Shown here in pieces: positions 52,440 through 58,970 of a stretch of DNA of 58,970 nt (the first letter of the stretch is position 1; every line of letters begins with the position of its first letter). Origin of the DNA: Paenibacillus woosongensis. GTDB taxonomy: Bacteria > Bacillota > Bacilli > Paenibacillales > Paenibacillaceae. Both the position numbers and the translations under genes were made by a program. The notes beneath the pieces are model-generated. The model made no database searches. It was not told the DNA's origin and saw only the letters and a program-made list of their open reading frames with translations. The stretch spans positions 1 to 58,970 of the forward strand of contig NZ_WNZW01000020.1 in the NCBI RefSeq assembly GCF_009725165.1, given 5' to 3'.

Positions 52440-52612
52440 TCTCCATAGGCCATATATCAATCGAAAGGTAGGGCAGCAAGTAGACTTCGACTTTCTATGA
52501 AACCCTGTACATCACAACAATTAATCGTTTGTTGGTGAAAATGGCGCTGTCTTGAAAGTTTTTAAACGCGGCGTCTGCTACTTCCCCTGGAACGATCAAG
52601 CTGTTCAAATTA
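52440..52612 (-). pseudogene. Fragment of a bacterial PH-domain gene
   Basis: The minus strand encodes SLIVPGEVADAAFKNFQDSA then IFTNKRLIV, then, after a small internal stop, KVEVYLLPYLSIDIW. This matches the intact-looking stretch at 58132-58383 (TNKRLIVRDAQGFTGKKVEI, YSLPYSSIDMW). The family is bPH_1 (DUF1696), small soluble proteins of about 125 residues. There is no start codon and an in-frame stop, so it is a remnant. Confidence 0.8.
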
Positions 52613-52672
52613 GGACTATTCTAGCTCGTATAGTAGGAACGCAAGTTGGGGCCAATAAAAAGGAGTGAAAAA

Positions 52673-53401
52673 ATGAGCACTTTTGTTTTAGTTCATGGCG
52701 CATGGCACGGAGGATGGTGTTGGGATAAAGTTGTCCCTCTGTTGCGAGAGGCCGGAAACCGGGTTCTTACCGTAGACTTGCCCGGACATGGAACGGATAC
52801 AACGGCAACTTCTCAAGTTACTTTGCAAGACTATACGGATCATCTATGCCGTGTTTTGGACAATGAGTCTGAACAGGTTATTTTGGTGGGGCACAGCATG
52901 GGTGGACTTGTGATCACACAAACCGCTGAATATCGCCCTGAACAAATTCAATTGCTCGTTTATTTATGTGCCTTTCTGCCGGAAAATGGACAAACCTTAC
53001 TGCAAATTCTCGAAAGAGACAATAAGGAATCTCCTCTCCCCATCGTAAAAAGCGAGGATAACACCTATTTAAAGCTCCATGAGCCATTTATAAAAGATGT
53101 TTTTTTTGGTGAATGCTCTGAAAACGATGCTTTAGAGGCACAACAAAAGCTTTGTCTTCAACCACCGCTACCTTTTGTCACACCTGTTCGAGTAACGGAA
53201 GATCATTTCGGAAGAGTCCCGCGTGCGTATATTGAAACCCTCAAGGACAAGGCGATCTCCCCAGGATGTCAAAGAGCAATGTACACGCGAACACCTTGCA
53301 AGTACATGATTACCATGGATACAGACCACTCACCATTCTTATCACAACCGGAAGTTTTATCGTCACATTTAAAAGACTTGGCTGAGCAAATGGAGTTATA
53401 G
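52673..53401 (+). CDS. Alpha/beta hydrolase (plant-MES/salicylate-esterase-like)
   Basis: 242 residues. HGAWHGGWCW forms the oxyanion-hole region, GHSMGG carries the nucleophile Ser, and the catalytic His is in MDTDHSPFLS. The cap is small. The ATG at 52673 follows AAGGAG; an in-frame start 27 bp earlier lacks one. Related enzymes hydrolyse esters or nitriles. No genes with a linked role are adjacent. Confidence 0.85.
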   Translation: MSTFVLVHGAWHGGWCWDKVVPLLREAGNRVLTVDLPGHGTDTTATSQVTLQDYTDHLCRVLDNESEQVILVGHSMGGLVITQTAEYRPEQIQLLVYLCAFLPENGQTLLQILERDNKESPLPIVKSEDNTYLKLHEPFIKDVFFGECSENDALEAQQKLCLQPPLPFVTPVRVTEDHFGRVPRAYIETLKDKAISPGCQRAMYTRTPCKYMITMDTDHSPFLSQPEVLSSHLKDLAEQMEL

Positions 53402-53439
53402 TAGATTGCCATAGGCACTCATTGTTTGTTTTAATAAAG

Positions 53440-53480
53440 AACAGGTCAATCATGGCGAGCTTAACCATAATTGACCTGTT
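53440..53480. terminator. Terminator between hydrolase and immunity gene (copy 1)
   Basis: A 16-bp stem with one mismatch (AACAGGTCAATCATGG with CCATAATTGACCTGTT). It lies between convergent genes. A second copy with the same flank occurs at 54310-54350. Confidence 0.85.
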
Positions 53481-53489
53481 CAATACATA

Positions 53490-53957
53490 TTAATCTTGGG
53501 TGATATCTCTCGGATTTTTATAGCACCATTCATCGTCAAATGGTCTACTTTTTATTTTTTCTAAATCTTCAATTGTATAAAACCAGTTGTCCTCAATCCA
53601 TATTTTTGCAGATGGATATACTTTTGGAAGTCCATAAAGGATCTTAAATAGTAAATCTTCATTTTCATAGAAATCCTCGGATACCATTGCCTTGAAATAT
53701 TGGTTTTCAGACTCATCCCAGTTGAAATCTATGGTCTGATAGTTATAAGGCTCATCGTACAAATTCCAAGATATTTGCCTTGAATAATTGTCTTCAAAAG
53801 GCATATCACTAAAATAAATAGAGCAAGACTTTAATTTGCCAGTTTCATCATACTCATTATAATCGTTCGAAAAATAGAGCCCGTAAGTAGTGCATACTTC
53901 TCTAATGTTTATTAATAACTCGCTTGCTGAGATGCTTTCTCCGTGCCACAAACTCAA
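53490..53957 (-). CDS. Putative immunity protein of a toxin cassette
   Basis: 155 acidic residues (ending in WCYKNPRDITQD), low G+C compared with neighbours. Its start, a TTG within an upstream toxin remnant in another frame, is uncertain; the true N-terminus may have been lost in recombination. Size, acidity and place directly downstream of a toxin-tail remnant fit an immunity protein. I do not recognise a named Imm family. The last 16 codons occur again at 54360. Confidence 0.55.
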   Translation of the reverse strand: MSLWHGESISASELLINIREVCTTYGLYFSNDYNEYDETGKLKSCSIYFSDMPFEDNYSRQISWNLYDEPYNYQTIDFNWDESENQYFKAMVSEDFYENEDLLFKILYGLPKVYPSAKIWIEDNWFYTIEDLEKIKSRPFDDEWCYKNPRDITQD

Positions 53958-54262
53958 CTTCTATACCCTTATTCGTTTTTATTATCAATGGATCATTGAA
54001 TTCACCCTTCCCCTCAACAGAATCCATCTTCCCGCCACCCGATCCTGAATCAGGCTTGGGCTTAGAGAACTGCGGCTCCGTCTTCGGCATGTCCATATCC
54101 CGGACAGGGACTGTAAGGCCATCGGGTGTAGTCAAAGAGGCTTGCGGCCGCGTTTGCGCCGCTTCTTCACATTCTTCACGAGCTCCTTCACGGTCTTGCC
54201 GGAGAATTTGGCTCCCGCTCTGGCGGCGCCTTCTACTACTGTCAAGGCGAAGAAGGCTTCTT
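53902..54262 (-). pseudogene. Remnant of a polymorphic toxin: linker plus a different C-terminal tip
   Basis: On the minus strand, AFFALTVVEGAARAGAKFSG and, after a one-base deletion near 54170, VRDMDMPKTEPQFSKPKPDS match the pre-toxin linker of the full toxin (ITVVEGAARAGAKFSG; VRDMDLPKTEPQFSKSKPDS). After GGGKMDSVEGKG the sequence diverges to a new tip, EFNDPLIIKTNKGIEVEF, that soon ends. The N-terminal two thirds are missing. It is a displaced cassette of the toxin gene at 55635. Confidence 0.85.
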
Positions 54263-54309
54263 AGATTCTACTCCATGTTCAAACTCTTTCTTGTATAAGT
54301 TGAAATAAA

Positions 54310-54350
54310 ACAGGCCAATCATGGTGGGCTTAACCATAATTGACCTGTTC
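54310..54350. repeat. Second copy of the terminator repeat
   Basis: Part of a direct repeat: 53440-53538 corresponds to 54310-54408, about 90% identical by eye, 870 bp apart. The hairpin is retained with one extra mismatch. The repeat includes the last codons of the immunity gene. Confidence 0.85.
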
Positions 54351-54359
54351 AATACATAT

Positions 54360-54410
54360 TAATCTTGATTGATATCTCTCGGATTTTTGTAGCACCATTC
54401 ATCATCCTTG
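54360..54410 (-). pseudogene. 3' tail of a second copy of the immunity gene
   Basis: Encodes DDEWCYKNPRDINQD and a stop, matching the end of the gene at 53490 (DDEWCYKNPRDITQD). Nothing of the upstream part of that gene is seen here. It marks an earlier duplication and deletion. Confidence 0.8.
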
Positions 54411-54445
54411 ATCACGTAAGTGCCTAGTTCCGTAAATACTTGAAC

Positions 54446-54846
54446 CTAGCCGTTCTCATCTATACAATCTTCAGCAGATTTAATGTCATCTGCTAAATCT
54501 ATATTAGGATATTTATTTTCTAATCTCTTCAAACAGTCGATGAATGCTCTACTATTTACTTTGTAAGAAATATCTTCGAACACCTCACTTAACCAATAAA
54601 TTTATCTTCCTCAGGTAATTTCTTCTTCGCCCACTCTTTTATTTCTAATAGTTCTTCTAAAACAAATGGAAAATCTTCTTTAACTAAATCAATACCAACG
54701 TGAAATACCCTCGTCCATTTTAGTCCTAACTCTTCGATTGCTGGCTCCCAGCATTTATTAAAGAAAGACTCAGCAGCTACAGGAATAAAAAATTTCTCTT
54801 CAAACTCATCTTGTGCATCTAAAACCATGGCACTAATAGACATCAC
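54446..54846 (-). pseudogene. Putative immunity gene broken by a frameshift
   Basis: The first frame gives 85 residues (SISAMVLDAQDEFEEKFFIP ... KEWAKKKLPEEDKFIG). A second frame continues immediately with IYWLSEVFEDISYKVNSRAF and ends in CIDENG at 54446. A single-base change near 54595 would join them into one protein of about 133 acidic residues, a usual size for immunity proteins. The ATG overlaps the end of an upstream toxin-tail remnant. The 85-residue form may still be made. Confidence 0.6.
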
Positions 54847-54983
54847 TTTTTCCCTCCAAACAATGGATCAAACATGTTGTTTTGACCAATATTTGTTTAT
54901 CCGTAAATTGTTGAGGTGCTTGAGCTAGAAGTCCAGTAATAGGATTGATGATGACATCAAACCCCTTTGCTGTTTTATCCTCA
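54843..54983 (-). pseudogene. C-terminal remnant of another toxin tip
   Basis: Encodes EDKTAKGFDVIINPITGLLA and QAPQQFTDKQ, then in another frame GQNNMFDPLFGGKK and a stop. The second part overlaps the start of the downstream immunity gene. It reads like the end of a toxin, broken by a frameshift, with all upstream parts gone. Confidence 0.6.
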
Positions 54984-55256
54984 TTTTAAATTATTTAAGA
55001 TACGTAAAATTAACCATTTAAGTTTTTCTTCATTCATGTTTCTCATACCATAGCTTTTAACAAATTTCTGAACCACATTCCAATTATCCAGTTGAAGAAT
55101 CTGCTCTAATTCGAATCTGAGCTGTTGTCTATATTTCTGATTTTCAGATGAATTGAATTCATTTATTAGTCTATCCAATTCATCATAGTTGGCACTTACA
55201 TTAAAATAACATTCAAGAAAATACTTAAACGTTTCAAGGTTCAATTCACCGTTCAT
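54981..55256 (-). CDS. Immunity protein 2, CdiI-like paralogue
   Basis: 91 residues starting MNGELNLETFKYFLECYFN. It resembles immunity protein 1 throughout (LKYFIESYFN/FKYFLECYFN; RNWEEIKDFV/DNWNVVQKFV; RRNLSNKK/MRNMNEEK). GGGAGGG lies four bases ahead of the ATG at 55256. Proteins with this pattern are annotated as CDI immunity (CdiI_2-like). Whether it protects against the adjacent toxin or a lost variant is unclear. Confidence 0.7.
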   Translation of the reverse strand: MNGELNLETFKYFLECYFNVSANYDELDRLINEFNSSENQKYRQQLRFELEQILQLDNWNVVQKFVKSYGMRNMNEEKLKWLILRILNNLK

Positions 55257-55330
55257 GCTATCCCTCCCTATCACATCATTTAATGATTGGAAATAACAGC
55301 ATCTTTTATACGTTTTGAACTTCAAGTCAA

Positions 55331-55621
55331 CTATCTATTAAAATCCGTTAGTTTCACCATAAATAGTTCAATCATTTGTTCTATTTTTTTATTTGATAAA
55401 TTTCTTCTACCATGTAAATAAACAAAGTCTTTTATCTCTTCCCAATTTCTAAGTTCGCGGATTTCCTTAATTTCTTGAACCAGACCATCTACATGTAATG
55501 ATGACTCGCGCTCTTCATATTCCTCAATTAACTTACCTAAATCAGTATAATCCATACTCCAATTAAAATAACTTTCAATAAAATACTTTAAGTTCTCATA
55601 TTTTTCTTGTTCATTAGTCAA
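55331..55621 (-). CDS. Immunity protein 1, CdiI-like, coupled to the toxin
   Basis: 96 residues, helical, acidic. TTG start; its ribosome site AAGGAGA overlaps the toxin stop codon, so toxin and immunity are co-translated. Pattern YFxxSMDYxxLxxLIEEY fits the CdiI_2-type immunity proteins that pair with RNase A-like CDI toxins. It should bind and block the toxin's C-terminal domain in the producing cell. Confidence 0.75.
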   Translation of the reverse strand: MTNEQEKYENLKYFIESYFNWSMDYTDLGKLIEEYEERESSLHVDGLVQEIKEIRELRNWEEIKDFVYLHGRRNLSNKKIEQMIELFMVKLTDFNR

Positions 55622-55634
55622 TATACTCTTCTCC

Positions 55635-57935
55635 TTATTCGAAAACTGGATATCCTGTAATAATTCTATAACCTGCAGGCATTGAAGGATCTTTAACCAA
55701 GTAGAGCTGAGAGGCAGTTAAATTATCGGTCACTTGCTTCGAAGCAGAATTCCCCCCATTTCTAACATCTACGCCTCTCCCAACCGAATATTCATGCTTA
55801 ACTTTAGTAATCAAATAGCCTCTTGAATTCGGGTCATTTAACCAATCGGAAATTTGCTCTGCATTTTTTCTGATGTTTTCTTGTGTTGCTTTTAATGCAG
55901 TACTCTTATTATAAAAGGTAGTTGAAGGTACTCCTTCTTGAGCAGCACGCTTGAGTAAATCTTCATTGGTCTTACTTACATGTTTATCAAGTAAGTGGCC
56001 ACCCTTAGACTCCATATCATCTAGTATATCGTTACTAACACTACTCCTTATAGTAGAAGCACTAGATTTACCCGCCCCCTCCACAGAATCCATCTTCCCG
56101 CCACCCGATCCTGAATCAGGCTTGGACTTAGAGAACTGCGGCTCCGTCTTCGGCAGGTCCATATCCCGGACAGGGATTTCAGGGCCACCGGGGGTAGCAA
56201 ACGATATTTGCGGCCGCGTTTGCGCCGCTTCTTTTACGCTCTTCACCAGTTCCTTCGCGGTCTTGCCGGAGAATTTGGCTCCCGCTCTGGCAGCGCCTTC
56301 TACTACCGTGATCGCGAAGAAGGCCTTCGTCACAGCTCGTCCGTATCTTACGCTCTCTTCATAGGTAGCTTTGCCGGAAAGAACCTTCGGCTGCAGCTCA
56401 ATGATATCCTGGAATGGAACCACGAACTCCTCTGCCGCGGCGTCGCCGAGCAGCTTCTTCATATCGTCAATCGTCAGTTCACCGGTCGCAATCGCTTCCC
56501 CTATAGCGTAATATCCCGGCACGGTGTCTGTCCAGAATCCCAGGGTTGCCGGGTTGGAATTGATGGCGACTTCGGCCAAGTCCTTCACATCTTCAAACAA
56601 TTGACTGACGATGCCGTCCCCTACGCCTACGATCGTTACGGCAGCGGTCAATCCGCCGGTTTTCAGGTTCGGATTGTTGCGCATGCCCGAGCTGCTTTCC
56701 GCCCAAGCTAAGTCCAGCAGCTCCTTCGTGATCTTCCCGTCTACCTCGAACAGCTCCCAGCCGAACCAGTCACGCCGAACTGCCGCCATGGTGCTCACCG
56801 TGTTCGCGATATGCTGGTAGCCGGCGACGGCGATCAGGAATTCCTGATTATATTCGCCCGTAATTTCGCCTTGGTAGATGTTCATGTCCTTCAAGTATTG
56901 CTGCATGTTGCGGATATCCTCCGCAGGAACCGCCTGATTGTATTCATCAAACAGCGCCTGCATTTCCCTACGCCGCTCTGCCGCTTGACGCACCGCGGCC
57001 GCAATCGCGTCATAGTGAAGTCTCGCCCATTCCCGGTAGAGGGGATTAATCATACCAGCTGCAATTATCAAGCGCAGCTCGCTCTCTTTCGGCATCGCGG
57101 ACAGATCCTGCTTCAGCGGGTTATATTCGCAGGCATCCAGCGGAGAGCCTTTATAGAACACGGCCAAGCTGACCCCGGACTTATACCATTCCTCAGCGAC
57201 GCCGAGCTTCGCCAGCCGCTCCCTTTGCTGCTGGGCGGACCTATGTGCGTATCCCATGTACAGCTCGTTATTGTAAATGGCATATATTTTATAGGCCGCT
57301 TGGTTACGGGCAATTTCTTTGAAGCTGGAGGCGATCGCCTCAAGTTCTTCACGCGCCCACGCCTGCTCCTTCGCTGTCCCGGTGTCCAAAATTTGCAGCA
57401 GAGAGGCGATCCGCTCGTCCTCCTTTACCGGGTCCAGGCGCTGTACCAAAGAGGCGTCCTGAAGCTCCAGCAAGCTGCCCTTAATCCATTGCAGCAGCGA
57501 TGGCCGCGACGCTGCAGACGAAGCCTCGCCTGGATCAGCGACATTCTGTCTCGCTTTCTCCATGAAGCGCTGAAACCAGCCCTGAATCGTCCCCTTCAGG
57601 GTAAACGTCGCTGACTTTTTCACCCCGGTCGCCCTTGCCGAATCCTTCTCTGCCTTTATGTATGTATTTTCCGCATAACGTAAAGCCTGAACCTTCCTCC
57701 TCATCTGCTCGTCAATCCGCTCGGCCAGCTTGCCAATTTCCCGCAGCAGGCCGCTGGCTTCACGCGCCGCGGAACGCACGTAGTGCTCGGACGGATCGGA
57801 ATAGGCCGCCTCCACATCGCTTATGAGCCGGTTTAATTCCCTGGACATTCCCGTGATTCCGTTCTCCATCGTGCGCTCCAAACGCTCCAGGTCGCGTGCC
57901 AAGCTCCCGACTCGGCCAGGATCCACCTTATTCAA
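55635..57935 (-). CDS. LXG-like polymorphic toxin with RNase A-like C-terminal domain
   Basis: 766 residues. Residues 1-160 are helical (LXG/WXG-like, type VII export). A peptidoglycan-binding-like stretch lies near 345-380 (MQQYLKDMNIYQGEITGEYN). A pre-toxin linker (PKTEPQFSKSKPDS) precedes the tip. The last 122 residues fit the RNase A-like CDI toxin family: H652 in LLDKHVSK, R663 exactly 11 residues on, and T760/Y762 in IITGYP match the active-site residues I recall for the Yersinia kristensenii toxin. TTG start. The tip should cleave RNA in rival cells. No type VII secretion genes are in the window. Confidence 0.85.
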   Translation of the reverse strand: MNKVDPGRVGSLARDLERLERTMENGITGMSRELNRLISDVEAAYSDPSEHYVRSAAREASGLLREIGKLAERIDEQMRRKVQALRYAENTYIKAEKDSARATGVKKSATFTLKGTIQGWFQRFMEKARQNVADPGEASSAASRPSLLQWIKGSLLELQDASLVQRLDPVKEDERIASLLQILDTGTAKEQAWAREELEAIASSFKEIARNQAAYKIYAIYNNELYMGYAHRSAQQQRERLAKLGVAEEWYKSGVSLAVFYKGSPLDACEYNPLKQDLSAMPKESELRLIIAAGMINPLYREWARLHYDAIAAAVRQAAERRREMQALFDEYNQAVPAEDIRNMQQYLKDMNIYQGEITGEYNQEFLIAVAGYQHIANTVSTMAAVRRDWFGWELFEVDGKITKELLDLAWAESSSGMRNNPNLKTGGLTAAVTIVGVGDGIVSQLFEDVKDLAEVAINSNPATLGFWTDTVPGYYAIGEAIATGELTIDDMKKLLGDAAAEEFVVPFQDIIELQPKVLSGKATYEESVRYGRAVTKAFFAITVVEGAARAGAKFSGKTAKELVKSVKEAAQTRPQISFATPGGPEIPVRDMDLPKTEPQFSKSKPDSGSGGGKMDSVEGAGKSSASTIRSSVSNDILDDMESKGGHLLDKHVSKTNEDLLKRAAQEGVPSTTFYNKSTALKATQENIRKNAEQISDWLNDPNSRGYLITKVKHEYSVGRGVDVRNGGNSASKQVTDNLTASQLYLVKDPSMPAGYRIITGYPVFE

Positions 57936-58020
57936 GCTTGTCCAACCTCATTTCAGGAAAATATTAGTGTCTGATATTTTACCAAAATGCCTACTTTTAA
58001 GGAATAAACCGGTATACCCA
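57488..58020. repeat. Right copy of the 533-bp direct repeat
   Basis: Matches 1-533 with about ten substitutions. It covers codons 1-149 of the toxin gene and about 85 bp of its promoter region. Confidence 0.95.
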
Positions 58021-58033
58021 TGACAAAACAAAA

Positions 58034-58057
58034 AAAGGCACCCTAAAAAGTGCCTTT
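58034..58057 (-). terminator. Terminator after the PH-domain fragment
   Basis: AAAGGCAC pairs with GTGCCTTT around CCTAAAAA; on the minus strand it is followed by a run of T. It lies 75 bp after the PH fragment stop and just upstream of the toxin promoter. Confidence 0.8.
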
Positions 58058-58131
58058 CATCCCAGCTCTATCCATTTCACCGAATTTAGGCCTGAAACAC
58101 TCATAGCCAGGGGATAAAAACTTCGTACAAC

Positions 58132-58383
58132 TCACTTCGTTAACAGTGCATTCGCAATAAGCATATCGAACCTGCGGATATCGACGCCTTTCTGCAGCTT
58201 CACCTTAATGTGGCCCGCACGCGTCCACAGTTCCACCTCGGCGTTCATATCGAGAAATCCGCCCGCATTCTCCGTGGACCACATATCAATCGAGGAGTAA
58301 GGCAGCGAGTAGATTTCGACTTTCTTGCCCGTAAAGCCCTGCGCATCCCGGACGATCAATCGTTTGTTGGTGACGTTCTTCAT
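58132..58383 (-). CDS. Bacterial PH-domain protein, truncated at the N-terminus
   Basis: 83 residues from an ATG at 58383: TNKRLIVRDAQGFTGKKVEI, YSLPYSSIDMWSTENAGG and a C-terminal helix KGVDIRRFDMLIANALL match the bPH_1 (DUF1696) family. The normal family length is about 125, so the first strands are missing; the sequence upstream belongs to another gene fragment. The related remnant at 52440 shows what the lost part looked like. It may be a pseudogene. Confidence 0.7.
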   Translation of the reverse strand: MKNVTNKRLIVRDAQGFTGKKVEIYSLPYSSIDMWSTENAGGFLDMNAEVELWTRAGHIKVKLQKGVDIRRFDMLIANALLTK

Positions 58384-58389
58384 TCGAAA

Positions 58390-58708
58390 ATACTACCTCA
58401 TTCGGAAGATTTATAGTACACCCTGTCAAGTAACTGTCCTCGCCAAAACGCCAACCTTTAAATCGATTCCCGTAACGATAGGCCAGAACGTTCCCAAACT
58501 CAATTCCTTTAACATCAAAATCACCCGAGTAATATAAGTAGTTGGAAAGCAGATTTTCTTGCAAATATCGATCAATTAGCCGTAACGCGGCCGCACTTGC
58601 TGGGCCACTTGTGCAAAGCAACAGAGGACCTGATGCCCGAAAGGGATCTCCCTGCTCCGCTGCTTTTTCTGTCTTTGCTAGGTATTGCAATGCAAGGTGG
58701 GAATGCTG
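58390..58708 (-). pseudogene. Fragment of a DUF2399 (Wadjet JetD-like) gene
   Basis: The open frame on the minus strand encodes PLLLCTSGPASAAALRLIDR, YYSGDFDVKGIEFGNVLAYR and WRFGEDSYL. These fit the Toprim-like C-terminal domain of TIGR02679/DUF2399 proteins, the JetD nuclease subunit of one Wadjet anti-plasmid type. It begins after a stop at 58709 and runs into the PH fragment, with neither end intact. Only about 85 of several hundred residues remain. Confidence 0.7.
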
Positions 58709-58970
58709 TCAGGACTGGGGGAACTAGAAGCGGACAAGCATGTGGTGTAAAAACCAAACGAGGCACCATGTTTTGTTACAACAGTGGTTAGTCAGTTGCT
58801 ACTGGCGTGGTGGATTATGCTAACGAAGCCAATTTAAGCAATATTAAATGGGCTATTGGTGGGTACAGTCTTTTCCCCAATTTAAGCTATTCCACCGACA
58901 ATGATTACTATAAAGCCATTCACGGTACTGATTCTCCCGATAACTGCAACGCAGCCAAAGAAGGTACACA
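58700..58970 (+). pseudogene. Broken phosphodiester glycosidase-family gene (runs off the right edge)
   Basis: The plus strand encodes GGTRSGQACGVKTKRGTMFC, a TAG at 58789, then in the same frame VATGVVDYANEANLSNIKWA and IGGYSLFPNLSYSTDNDYY. The IKWAIGGYSLF motif is typical of phosphodiester glycosidase (NAGPA-like) domains, often found in phage-related or sporulation proteins. The in-frame stop and lack of a start show a remnant, or a fragment whose C-terminal part lies outside the window. Confidence 0.6.

Noticed and set aside
58700..58970. Start of an intact gene at the right edge
   Set aside because: The homologous frame upstream is interrupted by a TAG at 58789, and the GTG codons after it have no ribosome site.

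Overview
The window looks like chromosomal DNA of a Paenibacillus-like member of the Bacillales. The signs are strong AGGAGG-type ribosome sites, frequent GTG/TTG starts, about 50% G+C in the housekeeping genes, a pspA-ydjGHI membrane-stress operon, a ydaO-type c-di-AMP riboswitch before a KimA-type potassium transporter, YesMN/LplABC-type sugar uptake, several glycoside hydrolases, and LXG-like type VII polymorphic toxins. No tRNA, rRNA, transposase or CRISPR array was seen.

Layout. 1-448 is the 5' part of a toxin gene that leaves the window on the left; its first 533 bases are repeated almost exactly at 57488-58020. 784-3001: YdjC-type deacetylase and GPH-type sugar transporter. 3163-7095: ssuA-ssuD-ssuC-ssuB sulfonate uptake and desulfonation operon (minus strand). 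7328-7958: small toxin-antitoxin pair. 8169-11043: SGNH hydrolase, TetR repressor and a frameshifted MFS pump. 11072-13238: kimA with its riboswitch. 13583-18026: a lipoprotein and the pspA-ydjG-ydjH-ydjI operon behind an ECF-type promoter. 18382-28926: a compact ten-gene biosynthetic operon. 29037-36686: GH3, DUF1349 protein, a decayed sialate O-acetylesterase and GH2. 36884-44969: AraC regulator, two-component system and a three-gene sugar ABC importer. 45107-52045: UvrA-like ATPase, VOC-domain protein, MerR regulator, EmrB-type pump and its TetR repressor. 52170-58970: small genes, pseudogenes and a polymorphic toxin-immunity array.

The most novel block is 18382-28926. A stand-alone adenylation protein, a discrete carrier protein, two acyl-CoA-dehydrogenase-like flavoproteins and a haem-oxygenase-fold iron redox enzyme are followed by a HAD phosphatase, a BtrH-like C39-fold protein, a GT2 glycosyltransferase, a methyltransferase and an MFS exporter. 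Most junctions overlap by a few bases and one good sigma-A promoter precedes the set. The inferred logic is loading of an amino acid on the carrier, oxidation while tethered, off-loading by transfer, then tailoring and export. I do not recognise the product.

The second block of interest is 53440-57935. A 766-residue LXG-like protein ends in a domain matching the RNase A-like CDI toxin family, followed by two related immunity genes and then by remnants of at least two other toxin-tail/immunity cassettes. This is the pattern expected of toxin-tip exchange. Nearby sit broken copies of a bacterial PH-domain gene, a fragment of a Wadjet-type (DUF2399) gene and a broken phosphodiester glycosidase gene, so the right end is a site of repeated insertion and decay.
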